NCBI RefSeq assembly: GCF_035917575.1
Contig: NZ_CP109090.1
Span: 4,278,001 to 4,342,000, forward strand
DNA: 64,000 nt
DNA from: Streptomyces sp. NBC_01788
GTDB lineage: Bacteria > Actinomycetota > Actinomycetes > Streptomycetales > Streptomycetaceae
Direction of reading: 5' to 3'
This document shows positions 1 through 6,823 of the stretch, one piece after another. How positions within the stretch are numbered: position 1 is the first letter of the stretch; every line of letters begins with the position of its first letter. Both the position numbers and the translations under genes were made by a program. The notes under the pieces were generated by a model that was not told the origin of the DNA, made no database searches, and worked only from the letters and a program-made list of their open reading frames with translations.

Positions 1-2
1 TG

Positions 3-698
3 GGTGTGCTGCCCGGCCGCGAGCGTGCCGGCGCCGTCGCGCATCTGGAGAGGTGCGCGGACTGCCGCGAGTACATCGCACAGCTCACTCTGCTGGGTGA
101 CCGGCTGATCGGGCTCCTGCCGGGGAGCGAGCCGCCGGTCGGGTTCGAGAGCCGGGTGGCGCAGGCGCTGACGCAGAGGGCGGCGCACGAGAGGCGTCCG
201 CACACCCGGGCGCCGGGCATCCCGCGTCCGGGCGTGCTCGGCCGGCTGCGGCCGCGGGTCGCCGCCGCCGCGGGCGCGGTCGTCCTCGCCGTCGGCTTCG
301 GCGGCTGGGCGGTCGGCACGGCGATCGAGTCCACGATGTCCCGGCCCGCCGCGACCGCTTCCGGGACGGGCATGCTGTGGGGCGGTCTCACCTCGGCCGA
401 CGCGGTCGGAAGGCCGGCCGGCGAGGTCTACGCCCACCCCGGCTCCCCGGGCTGGATCTACATGACCGTCGACCTCACCAGGGCCGGCGGACCCCACGAG
501 GGCAAGGTCACCTGCCGGCTGGTGCGCAAGGACGGCACCACGGTCCGCGTCGGTGACCTCACCCTGCACGGCGGCCGCGGCTCCTGGGGCGGCCCGGCCA
601 CCATCGACCCCGCGAAGCTGGCCGGCGCACGGGTGATCGCCCCCGACGGCACCGTCCTGGCCAGAACCCACTTCGCCACGGGCGAGGACACGTCCTGA
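3..698 (+). CDS. Membrane anti-sigma factor with zinc-finger (5' end outside window)
   Basis: Only the 3' part (231 residues) is visible, and the reading frame is open to the window edge. Near the visible N-terminus is HLERCADC, the H-x3-C-x2-C signature of zinc-binding anti-sigma factors (zf-HC2). A linker follows, then one strongly hydrophobic segment at about residues 82-105 and a roughly 120-residue extracytoplasmic domain. This is the usual layout of a membrane anti-sigma factor that holds an ECF sigma factor through its cytoplasmic zinc domain. The cognate sigma gene would be expected just upstream, outside the window. The gene converges on the kinase gene at 735. Family is fairly certain; the signal sensed is unknown. 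Confidence 0.75.
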   Translation, partial: GVLPGRERAGAVAHLERCADCREYIAQLTLLGDRLIGLLPGSEPPVGFESRVAQALTQRAAHERRPHTRAPGIPRPGVLGRLRPRVAAAAGAVVLAVGFGGWAVGTAIESTMSRPAATASGTGMLWGGLTSADAVGRPAGEVYAHPGSPGWIYMTVDLTRAGGPHEGKVTCRLVRKDGTTVRVGDLTLHGGRGSWGGPATIDPAKLAGARVIAPDGTVLARTHFATGEDTS

Positions 699-734
699 GG
701 GCTGCCCGTCCCGAAGGCTCCCGGGGAGGACCGC

Positions 735-1592
735 TCACGGACTCGGGAGCACGGTGCCCAGGGCCTCGGCCAGTCCGGGGAGCGCGGGGCGGTTCGCCGG
801 GTCCAGGCTCAGACAGGCGTCGACGACCCCGGCGAGCGTGCGCGGCAGTCGGCGGCGCGACGCGACCGGCGGGGCGGCCTCCTCGAGGAGCGGGCACCGG
901 ACGCCGCCCGCGCTGTCCTCGCTCCCGTCCTCCTCGCCCTCGGGGAAGGGCACGTCACCGCAGGCCGTCTCGTACAGCGTGACGCCGATGCCCCACACAT
1001 CGGCCGCGGCCGACAGCGGCCCGCCGCGCGCCTGCTCCGGCGAGCGGTAGTACAGCGTGCCCGTCCCGCGCGGCGCGTACCCGGGAGGCCGGGCCACGCT
1101 GAGGTCGAGCACTTTGACGTGTCCGCGGTCCACGACGATGTTGGCCGGCTTGAGGTCCAGGTGGAGCAGCCCCCGTCCGTGCAGGTAGTGCACCGCGGAG
1201 CACAGCTGCACCCCGAGAAGCGCCACGTCGGTGGCGCCCGGCCGGCGCCGCAGCCGGCCGAGGAGATGCGCGAGCGTCTCCCCGGTCAGCGTCTCCATGA
1301 CGACGAGCGGCTCGGGCTCCGTGAACGTCTCGTACGCGCGGGCCAGGTGCGGGTGGGTGAAGTCGCGCAGCCACCCGCCCTCCCGCAGCAGCCTGGCGCC
1401 CAGCCCCGGGTGGCCACGCAGATCGGGGCGCAGCACCTTGATGACGCAGCGGCAGGTCCGTTCCTCGCTCCAGGAGTCGTACAGGTCCAGCCAGCCCGTG
1501 CGGTCCAGGTGCCCGAGGATCTCGTAGCCGGGGACCGGGCGGGTGCCCGCGGGCAGCGGCGGCTCCACGGCCGTCCGCGTGGCGGCGGTCAT
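735..1592 (-). CDS. Small Ser/Thr protein kinase
   Basis: A soluble 285-residue Hanks-type kinase domain with almost nothing else. The VIKVLRP motif at about residue 50 carries the ATP-binding lysine, HLDLKPANIV at about 144 is the catalytic loop, and KVLDLSVARP at about 161 is the metal-binding motif, with DLS in place of DFG. YYRSPEQARGG is the APE equivalent. The glycine-rich loop is poor (LGHLDRTGWLDLYDSW), so activity is plausible but not assured. There is no transmembrane segment or PASTA domain, unlike most Streptomyces PknB-type kinases. The start overlaps the end of the ABC exporter gene by 4 bp, so it is co-translated with it. Its substrate may be the exporter or the small peptide at the head of the cassette (inference). 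Confidence 0.8.
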   Translation of the reverse strand: MTAATRTAVEPPLPAGTRPVPGYEILGHLDRTGWLDLYDSWSEERTCRCVIKVLRPDLRGHPGLGARLLREGGWLRDFTHPHLARAYETFTEPEPLVVMETLTGETLAHLLGRLRRRPGATDVALLGVQLCSAVHYLHGRGLLHLDLKPANIVVDRGHVKVLDLSVARPPGYAPRGTGTLYYRSPEQARGGPLSAAADVWGIGVTLYETACGDVPFPEGEEDGSEDSAGGVRCPLLEEAAPPVASRRRLPRTLAGVVDACLSLDPANRPALPGLAEALGTVLPSP

Positions 1593-3493
1593 GACAGCAC
1601 CGTGCCCTGCGGCGGCGGCCCCGTGGGCGCGGCCGCGCTGTGCAGCCGGTGCAGCCGCGCGTACGTGCCGCCGCGCGCGAACAGCTCGTCGTGGGTCCCG
1701 GACTCGGTGACCCGGCCCTGGTCGAGCACCACGATCCGGGTGGCGTCGCGGACCGTGAGCAGATTGTGGGAGATGACGACGGTGCTTCGGCCTGCCATGA
1801 GCCGGCGCAGCGGGTCCATGATGCGGCGGCCCGACAGGGCGTCCAGGCCGGTGGTGGGCTCGTCGAGCAGCAGCACGGGCGCGTCCCTGATCATCGCGCG
1901 GGCGATGGCGAGCCGCTGGCGCTGCCCGCCGGACAGCATCCGGCCGCGCTGTCCGACCACGGTGTCGTAGCCGTCCGGCAGCAGCCGGATGAACTCGTCG
2001 GCGTCCGCGGCGCGGGCGGCCTCGACGATCTCCGCTTCGGTGGCGCCGGGCCGGCCGTAGGCGATGTTCTCCCGCACCGTGCCGTGCAGGACGAGCGTCT
2101 CCTGGAGCACCACCGCGACGCTCTCGCGCACATCGGTCAGGGCCAGCTCGCGCAGATCGGTGCCGTCGAGGCGTACGGCGCCCCGGTCGGGGTCGTAGAA
2201 GCGCAGCTGCAGCTTGGCCACCGTGGACTTCCCGGCCCCGCTCGCGCCCACCAGGGCCAGGGTCTCGCCGGGGCGGACGCGGAACGACACGTCAGACAGG
2301 GCCCAGCGGGAGGTCTCGGGATAGCGGAAGGACACCCCGTCGAACTCGACCTCGCCGCGGGCCCGGCCGATCCGCCGCGCGTCCGGGGCCTCGCGGACCT
2401 GGGGCCGCTGGTCGAGCAGCTCCACGATGCGTTCGGCGGAGGCGGAGGCGGCGTAGAAGGCGGGGCCGAGACGGGACAGGTCGCGGACCGGGCTGTAGAG
2501 CTTGCCGATCAGCGCCAGGAAGACCAGCAGCCCGCCCAGGGTGAGCTGTCCCTGGGTGAGCTTCCAGGTGCCGAGTCCCATGACGGCGAGGCCGCCGCAC
2601 ACCTCGATCAGCTCCACCAGCGGCCGGTAGACGGCCCGGATGCGCGTCGAGGCCATCGCGGCGCGGAAGCGGCCCACGTTCTCGCGCTCGAAGCGGCGCT
2701 GCTCCCAGTCCTGCCGGTTGTACGCCTGCACCAGGGTCACGTTGCCCAGCGACTCCTCGGCCACCGCGCTGAGCGAGCCGCTGCGGCGCGTGCGTTCCCG
2801 CGACGCCTGCTTGGTCAGCCGGGAGAAGTGGCGGGCGGCGCCCCAGAACAGCGGCACGATGACGATCGCGAGGAGCGTGAGGTCCCAGCTCAGATAGAAG
2901 AGCAGGCCGAGGAAGACGCCCAGTTGCAGCAGGTCGTAGAAGACGTCCGCCACGCCGGAGAGCAGGAACGTCTCGACGGATTCCACGTCCCCCGTGATCC
3001 GTGACAGCACGTCCCCGAGCCGCCGCCGTTCGAAGAATCCCAGCGACAGCCCCTGGACGTGCCGGAAGACGTCGGAGCGCAGGGAGAGCAGGAAGCGTTC
3101 GCTGACGTACGCGGAGGTCAAGTCGTCGGCGAACCCGAAGACGCCGGAGAGGAGGATCAGCCCCACGTAGGTGGGCGCGATCCAGACGAAGGGATGCAGG
3201 TCCCGCGGGACGAGCACCTCGTCCACCATGATCTTGAACAGCCACAGTTCGGCCGCGTCGACGAGGGGGCCCGTCGTGGTGAGCAGGAGAAGCGGCGCGA
3301 GCCAGCCACGGCGTCCTCGGGTGTAGGGCCAGAAACGCCGGAACACCTCACGCAGGGACAGCGGCGGGGCGGCCGTGACCACGCCCTGCTCGTCCGCCCC
3401 CACCGACAGCAGTCTGCTCAGGACGTACTGACGGAGCGGACCGGCTCCCTGGGGCTCCGGTCCGCTCCGTTCCGAGTCAGCTGGGGTGGCCAA
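1589..3493 (-). CDS. ABC exporter, fused permease and ATPase
   Basis: A 634-residue half-transporter of the MsbA/LmrA type. An N-terminal tail of about 60 residues is followed by a six-helix exporter domain (about 65-340) and a nucleotide-binding domain. Walker A GASGAGKST lies near 417; the Q-loop is in VVLQETLVLHG, the signature is LSGGQRQRLAIARAM, Walker B is VLLLDEPT and the switch is VISHNL. There is no N-terminal C39 peptidase domain, so it would not itself cleave a leader. The start is TTG, only 2 nt after the stop of the Gly/His peptide gene and without a clear Shine-Dalgarno site, which suggests translational coupling. It is likely to form a homodimer in the membrane. The substrate is unknown; the peptide upstream is the obvious candidate. 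Confidence 0.85.
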   Translation of the reverse strand: MATPADSERSGPEPQGAGPLRQYVLSRLLSVGADEQGVVTAAPPLSLREVFRRFWPYTRGRRGWLAPLLLLTTTGPLVDAAELWLFKIMVDEVLVPRDLHPFVWIAPTYVGLILLSGVFGFADDLTSAYVSERFLLSLRSDVFRHVQGLSLGFFERRRLGDVLSRITGDVESVETFLLSGVADVFYDLLQLGVFLGLLFYLSWDLTLLAIVIVPLFWGAARHFSRLTKQASRERTRRSGSLSAVAEESLGNVTLVQAYNRQDWEQRRFERENVGRFRAAMASTRIRAVYRPLVELIEVCGGLAVMGLGTWKLTQGQLTLGGLLVFLALIGKLYSPVRDLSRLGPAFYAASASAERIVELLDQRPQVREAPDARRIGRARGEVEFDGVSFRYPETSRWALSDVSFRVRPGETLALVGASGAGKSTVAKLQLRFYDPDRGAVRLDGTDLRELALTDVRESVAVVLQETLVLHGTVRENIAYGRPGATEAEIVEAARAADADEFIRLLPDGYDTVVGQRGRMLSGGQRQRLAIARAMIRDAPVLLLDEPTTGLDALSGRRIMDPLRRLMAGRSTVVISHNLLTVRDATRIVVLDQGRVTESGTHDELFARGGTYARLHRLHSAAAPTGPPPQGTVLS

Positions 3494-3495
3494 AA

Positions 3496-3693
3496 TCAGT
3501 AACCGCGACCGTGACCTCGCGACCCGCGGTTCCCGCGGCCGCCGTATCCGCCGTATCCGCCGTATCCGCCGCGGCCGCCTCGGCCGCCGTGTCCGCTGCG
3601 GCCGCCGTGACCGCCGTGACCTCCGCCGTGACCGCCGTGGCCACCGCCGTGATCACGGTTCAGTGCGGGGAAGAGTGCAGTGAAGATCGCCAT
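3496..3693 (-). CDS. Gly/His/Tyr/Arg-rich small peptide, possible exporter substrate
   Basis: A 65-residue protein. I chose the ATG at 3693 because AGGAGGA lies at ideal distance upstream; a longer in-frame version has no such site. The first 14 residues (MAIFTALFPALNRD) are hydrophobic and look like a short leader. The rest is low complexity: HGG repeats, then RGG, then three GGY repeats, ending RGHGRGY. About 30 of 65 residues are Gly and 7 are His. No cysteine is present, so it is not a lanthipeptide precursor. I do not recognise the family. The kinase and exporter downstream form one operon with it, so it could be an exported metal-binding, adhesive or modified peptide (inference). It could also be a structural Gly-rich protein. 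Confidence 0.55.
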   Translation of the reverse strand: MAIFTALFPALNRDHGGGHGGHGGGHGGHGGRSGHGGRGGRGGYGGYGGYGGRGNRGSRGHGRGY

Positions 3694-3807
3694 GGCTTTC
3701 CTCCTGATGGAACATGTCTCGTAGGAGATACGTCCCGGATCAGGAATCGGATGGCGCCTTAGGTCAAAACGGGGCAAATGCTGCCCGGAGAGGTTTGACG
3801 CCCTCGG

Positions 3808-4224
3808 TCACAGCCCACAGGAGCCGCGGTCCAGGTGGAAGAACCGGGCGTTGGCCCAGCGGCACAGCCAGATGCCGACGGCGACACCGGCGATGGTCAC
3901 CAGGGCGGGGAGATAACCGCCGGCGACCTGGATGATCGGGATCGCCGGGCAGCCGCCCGAGATCGCCCACCCCGTGCCGAACAGCACCGCGCCGGGAATC
4001 ACACCGGCGTGGATGCGCCCGGGGGTCCGGCGCACCCGCAGCAGGGCGAACGCGACCACGATGATCGCGACGGCGCCCGCGAAGGACAGGAACATCCGCA
4101 GGTCCTGGAAGGTGAACATGCGGTTCAGCTCGGCGTAGTCGCCGAAGCCGATGTTGGAGACGGTGAAGCCGAGGGCCAGCCCGGTGATGATGTTGGCCAG
4201 CAGGATCGCGCCGCGGGTACGCAT
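3808..4224 (-). CDS. YeeE/YedE family membrane protein, C-terminal half
   Basis: 138 residues starting MRTRGAILLANI, with four predicted membrane segments. GWAISGGCPAIPI near residue 90 carries the conserved SGGCP cysteine motif of the YeeE/YedE (sulf_transp) family, whose best known member TsuA takes up thiosulfate. In many bacteria both halves are one protein of about 330 residues; here two genes make the halves, overlapping as TGATG. The final residues DRGSCGL add another cysteine. Much longer in-frame upstream sequence exists but it lies inside the partner gene. Likely role: import of a reduced sulfur compound, working as a complex with the protein encoded at 4224-4862. Confidence 0.7.
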   Translation of the reverse strand: MRTRGAILLANIITGLALGFTVSNIGFGDYAELNRMFTFQDLRMFLSFAGAVAIIVVAFALLRVRRTPGRIHAGVIPGAVLFGTGWAISGGCPAIPIIQVAGGYLPALVTIAGVAVGIWLCRWANARFFHLDRGSCGL

Positions 4225-4862
4225 CAGATCACCTTCCACAGGAGGAACGACACACCGACGGCGGTGCCGAAGAACACGGCGGTCGCGACGATGCTGACCG
4301 GGCGCAACCGGCCGCAGCCGCTCAGCCCGTGGCCGGAGCTGCACCCGCCGGCCAGCCGGGTGCCGAAGCCGACCAGCACCCCGCCCAGGAAGAGCACGAC
4401 GACCATGGTGACCGGATCGGAGGTGACCAGGTCCCGGAACGCCGGGCCCATGTCGTGGCGGATCTTGAACCGTCCGGACACCAGCGAGGCGATCAGGCCG
4501 CCCAGGAAGATCGACACCAGCAGGGCGGCCTGGGTGACGAGAGGGGCGGGGCGCTGACTGGTGACCGGTTCGACGCCGGGGCCGGGCGCGGGCGGCTGTG
4601 GGTCCCCGTACGGAGGCTGGGCCGAGGCCGGCGCGCCGGGCAGCGTTCCGAAGTGCTCCGCGGTGGCCGCGGCGAGGGCTTCGGCGAGCGCCTGGTCGTC
4701 GGCGAACTCGTCGTCCATCTTCTCCAGACGGCGTTCGCTGCGCCAGTGCAGCACGCGGTCCCAGGCGGACGACACCCCGAAGGACCGGTCGGTGGTGAGG
4801 GTGTAGTTGACGGTGACCAGGGCGAGCCCGACCGCGCCCGCCCACCAGGGCCAGTAGTTCAT
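4224..4862 (-). CDS. YeeE/YedE family membrane protein, N-terminal half
   Basis: 212 residues. An N-terminal membrane segment (about 5-22) is followed by a charged and Pro-rich cytoplasmic stretch (about 30-110) that is unusual for the family, then three membrane segments. GGCSSGHGLSGCGRL near residue 180 is the conserved Cys motif of YeeE/YedE sulfur transporters. Its stop overlaps the start of the second half, and its own start overlaps the stop of the upstream gene (ATGA), so the three genes form a tight operon. The first 85 residues include a region of acidic and Ala-rich sequence with no known role. Transport of thiosulfate is family-based inference; the substrate is not shown by the sequence. 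Confidence 0.7.
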   Translation of the reverse strand: MNYWPWWAGAVGLALVTVNYTLTTDRSFGVSSAWDRVLHWRSERRLEKMDDEFADDQALAEALAAATAEHFGTLPGAPASAQPPYGDPQPPAPGPGVEPVTSQRPAPLVTQAALLVSIFLGGLIASLVSGRFKIRHDMGPAFRDLVTSDPVTMVVVLFLGGVLVGFGTRLAGGCSSGHGLSGCGRLRPVSIVATAVFFGTAVGVSFLLWKVI

Positions 4863-5404
4863 GCCGGACCTCTCATCCAGTCGGCGAGCCGGCCCAGCAA
4901 GCCGCGCTTCGGACCGGGAGTCCGCGCCGTGTGCGGAGCGGGGTGGTCCGAATGCCGGGGGGCCGGTATGTGGGGTGGTGACGGTTGGTACGTCGGGGCC
5001 GGTGCCGGGGGCGCCGCCCCGAACCAGGCCGAGCCCTCCGGTTGTCCGGGTCCGGGTGGGGACGGCTCAGGCGGGCCGGCCGGCACCGCCTGGGACCAGG
5101 CGCCCGGCTGCGGCTGCGGGTGGGGGTGAGCATGCGGCTGCGGCGGCTGCTGCTGCTGCGGCTGGGGAGCCTGCGTGGGGTTGGTCGCGCTGGACCGGCC
5201 CGTACGGATCTCGCCTTCGAGGTGCCGCGCCGTCGCTCCGTTGGGCAGCAGGCTGATCGGCACGCGCTCGCCGGTGCGTGACAACTGGTAGCGGGCACAG
5301 TCGTGCCACTGGTCCGTGCTGTCGCAGTAGTAGTCGCGCCACCCCTGCAAGCTCGCCCTGAGCAGGGGGAAAAGGGGGCATCCCACGGCGTGCGAGCAAC
5401 CCAC
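4859..5404 (-). CDS. Cys-containing protein with Pro-rich tail, first gene of the YeeE operon
   Basis: 181 residues from a GTG start at 5404, preceded by AGGAGGG at good distance; a longer form from 5443 has no such site. The N-terminal 65 residues look folded, with four cysteines spaced as GCSHAVGCP and, later, YYCDS and WHDCARY, a possible metal or cluster site. Residues 75-165 are Gln-, His- and Pro-rich and probably disordered, and the C-terminus is basic (KRGLLGRLADWMRGP). No family recognised with certainty. The operon with a split YeeE/YedE transporter suggests it senses, binds or delivers the sulfur compound, or regulates the transporter (inference). The Cys-rich head could also be redox-sensitive. 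Confidence 0.55.
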   Translation of the reverse strand: MGCSHAVGCPLFPLLRASLQGWRDYYCDSTDQWHDCARYQLSRTGERVPISLLPNGATARHLEGEIRTGRSSATNPTQAPQPQQQQPPQPHAHPHPQPQPGAWSQAVPAGPPEPSPPGPGQPEGSAWFGAAPPAPAPTYQPSPPHIPAPRHSDHPAPHTARTPGPKRGLLGRLADWMRGPA

Positions 5405-5824
5405 GTTGCTCCCTCCTGACCGGCGCGGACCGCCCGTTCGCAAAGGGGCGGTCGCCGTTTCTTGGTTCCTGTCCTTGCCACGCCCGATCGACGATCACAA
5501 AACGTTCGGGAATTCGGCACAGAGCCGCATTGTGACTGCCAGTCACCGCGTTCAGCCGAGATGGAACCACTTTTCCGATGCCCCGGGCAACCCGATCGGG
5601 TTTTCCGGTCGAACCACTTGACATTCCCTCAGTGAGATACGCCACGCGAAAGATCCATTCGCTTGCCTCTGATGTCCGGATATTTTCCGGCCGACAACCA
5701 GGGCTTTGATCGCGATCAGGTCACATGATCCCGCACGCTGCGGACGTGCGTCGGCTGTTTGTGGAGAGAGTGCGAATGTTCGACAGGGTTGTGGGGGGAG
5801 CGTGAGAATTGCAGGTCATAAATG
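5405..5824. promoter_or_regulatory. Upstream region of the YeeE operon
   Basis: About 420 bp without a convincing gene, between the leftward YeeE operon and the end of the DUF397-type gene. It is locally less GC-rich than its surroundings. It contains a 6-bp inverted repeat, GTGACT-gcc-AGTCAC, at 5532-5546, about 130 bp before the operon start, which could be an operator. A TTGACA on the plus strand near 5618 has no gene downstream on that strand. Confidence 0.35.
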
Positions 5825-5860
5825 AATTCGGCGACCGGGATCTTTCCCGGTCGCCGAATT
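5825..5860. terminator. Perfect hairpin after the DUF5753/DUF397 gene
   Basis: A 16-bp perfect stem (5825-5840 with 5845-5860) with loop TCTT lies 20 bp beyond the stop of the leftward gene at 5880. It can end transcripts entering the YeeE promoter region. Confidence 0.75.
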
Positions 5861-5879
5861 AACGGACCAGCGCCTTACG

Positions 5880-6515
5880 TCAGTTCGATGCGGTGGTGCC
5901 GGACTTCAACTCGCCTATGAACGAGGCCCAGGAGCCGGCGCCGAAGGCCAGCGGGGGACCGTCCGGGACCTTGCTGTCACGAACGGGGACGATGCCGGGG
6001 AACGCGTCGGCCACCTCCACGCAGTTGCCACCCTCCTGATTGCTGTAGCTGCTCCTGCGCCACGCGGCGCCATGCAGATCGGGACGGGACATTCTTCCAC
6101 GGTGGTTGCCCTCCCTCACGGATCGGATCATGCCGAGCGACATGAGCGGGGGCAGGGCAACTGCCCGTAGCCGATAGTAGGACAACGAGTACGTTCTGAC
6201 CTCGGTCGGATCCTCGACGAGTTGGCCGTAGTGGGCGCCTTCCGTGTAGGCGATCTCCGTGTCGTCGGGCAGCGCGAGAATGGTCAACGAGCCGCCCATC
6301 ACGCCGTGTTCGCCTTGATCGAACGGCAGTACCTGCACGGTGACTTGAGGATGTGCCGCGATTTCGAGCAGTCGTTCCAACTGCCCGCGCATCACTGCCG
6401 GGCCACCGCTCGGACGCCTCAGCACCGCCTCGTCGAGGACGACCCAGAGCACGGGGCGATCGGCTGAGTCGAGCCGTTTCTGCCGACCCGTACGCGCAGT
6501 GAGCCTTTCCTCCAA
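5880..6515 (-). CDS. Truncated XRE-family regulator (DUF5753) fused to DUF397; likely remnant
   Basis: Two modules that are normally separate neighbouring genes lie in one frame. Residues 1-135 match the C-terminal ligand-type DUF5753 domain of Streptomyces XRE regulators (VVLDEAVLRRPSGGPAVM, GVMGGSLTILALPDDTEIAYTE). From MSRPDLHGAAWRRSSYS onward is a complete DUF397 protein with the usual SSYSNQEGGNCVEVAD motif. The helix-turn-helix part is missing. Codons upstream of the TTG start still read GERTEAQLEERL, typical of the linker before DUF5753, up to a stop near 6565. So this is a regulator that lost its DNA-binding half, and the intergenic stop that should precede DUF397 is gone. The DUF397 part might still be made. 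See the scar finding. Confidence 0.6.
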   Translation of the reverse strand: MEERLTARTGRQKRLDSADRPVLWVVLDEAVLRRPSGGPAVMRGQLERLLEIAAHPQVTVQVLPFDQGEHGVMGGSLTILALPDDTEIAYTEGAHYGQLVEDPTEVRTYSLSYYRLRAVALPPLMSLGMIRSVREGNHRGRMSRPDLHGAAWRRSSYSNQEGGNCVEVADAFPGIVPVRDSKVPDGPPLAFGAGSWASFIGELKSGTTASN

Positions 6516-6565
6516 CTGCGCCTCAGTTCGCTCTCCGGCTCGCCCTCGACGCGGCGACGGGCGTC

Positions 6566-6761
6566 ATGCGTATCGAGGTGGCGGACGCCTCGCCCAAACA
6601 CCCTCCGGCGACGGCCCCCTTCATCCCACCCCGACGGCGAGTCGGGCCGCGGCCTGCTCCTGGTGGACGCCCTGGCCCTGCGCTGGGGCTGGACACCTCG
6701 TCACCCTGTGGGCAAGACGGTCTGGGCCGAGGTCGGCGGCCCTTCCGGCAAGGCCGGCTGA
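6566..6761 (+). pseudogene. Remnant of an ATP-binding (HATPase, anti-sigma-like) regulator
   Basis: Read on the plus strand, MRIEVADASPKHPPATAP is followed, after a +1 shift at a CCCC run near 6630, by DGESGRGLLLVDALALRW and GWTPRHPVGKTVWAEV, ending at TGA 6759-6761. These are the C-terminal ATP-lid and G-box motifs of the small Streptomyces ATP-binding proteins that usually sit beside XRE/DUF397 pairs. The N-terminal half with the N-box is absent and the frame is broken, so this is a dead fragment. In-frame read-through into the downstream permease is accidental. Confidence 0.7.
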
Positions 6762-6788
6762 GCATCGTCCGTCAGTTCGGGGCCCGCT

Positions 6789-6804
6789 ATGTTGACGGGA
6801 ACAT
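6789..6804. promoter_or_regulatory. Inverted repeat before the DUF318 permease
   Basis: ATGTT-gacggg-AACAT lies 20 bp upstream of the chosen permease start. It could be the operator of a metal-responsive or similar repressor. It does not fit a Zur box I can recall, so the regulator is unknown. Confidence 0.3.
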
Positions 6805-6823
6805 CCGACAGGTGGGGCACGGC

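Noticed and set aside
458..691. Open frame opposite the anti-sigma gene
   Set aside because: Very GC-rich DNA keeps several frames open; composition and lack of motifs show it is a shadow of the plus-strand gene.
3541..3660. Short repeats that could suggest a CRISPR array
   Set aside because: They are codon repeats in the Gly/Tyr/His-rich peptide gene; no spacers and no cas genes are present.
5618..5660. TTGACA on the plus strand as a promoter
   Set aside because: No gene follows on that strand for more than a kilobase, and no -10 sits at the correct distance.
6566..6823. Start of the permease at 6566, giving a 430-residue protein
   Set aside because: The added codons read as a broken ATP-binding protein remnant; GGTGGGG before ATG 6824 gives a normal start.
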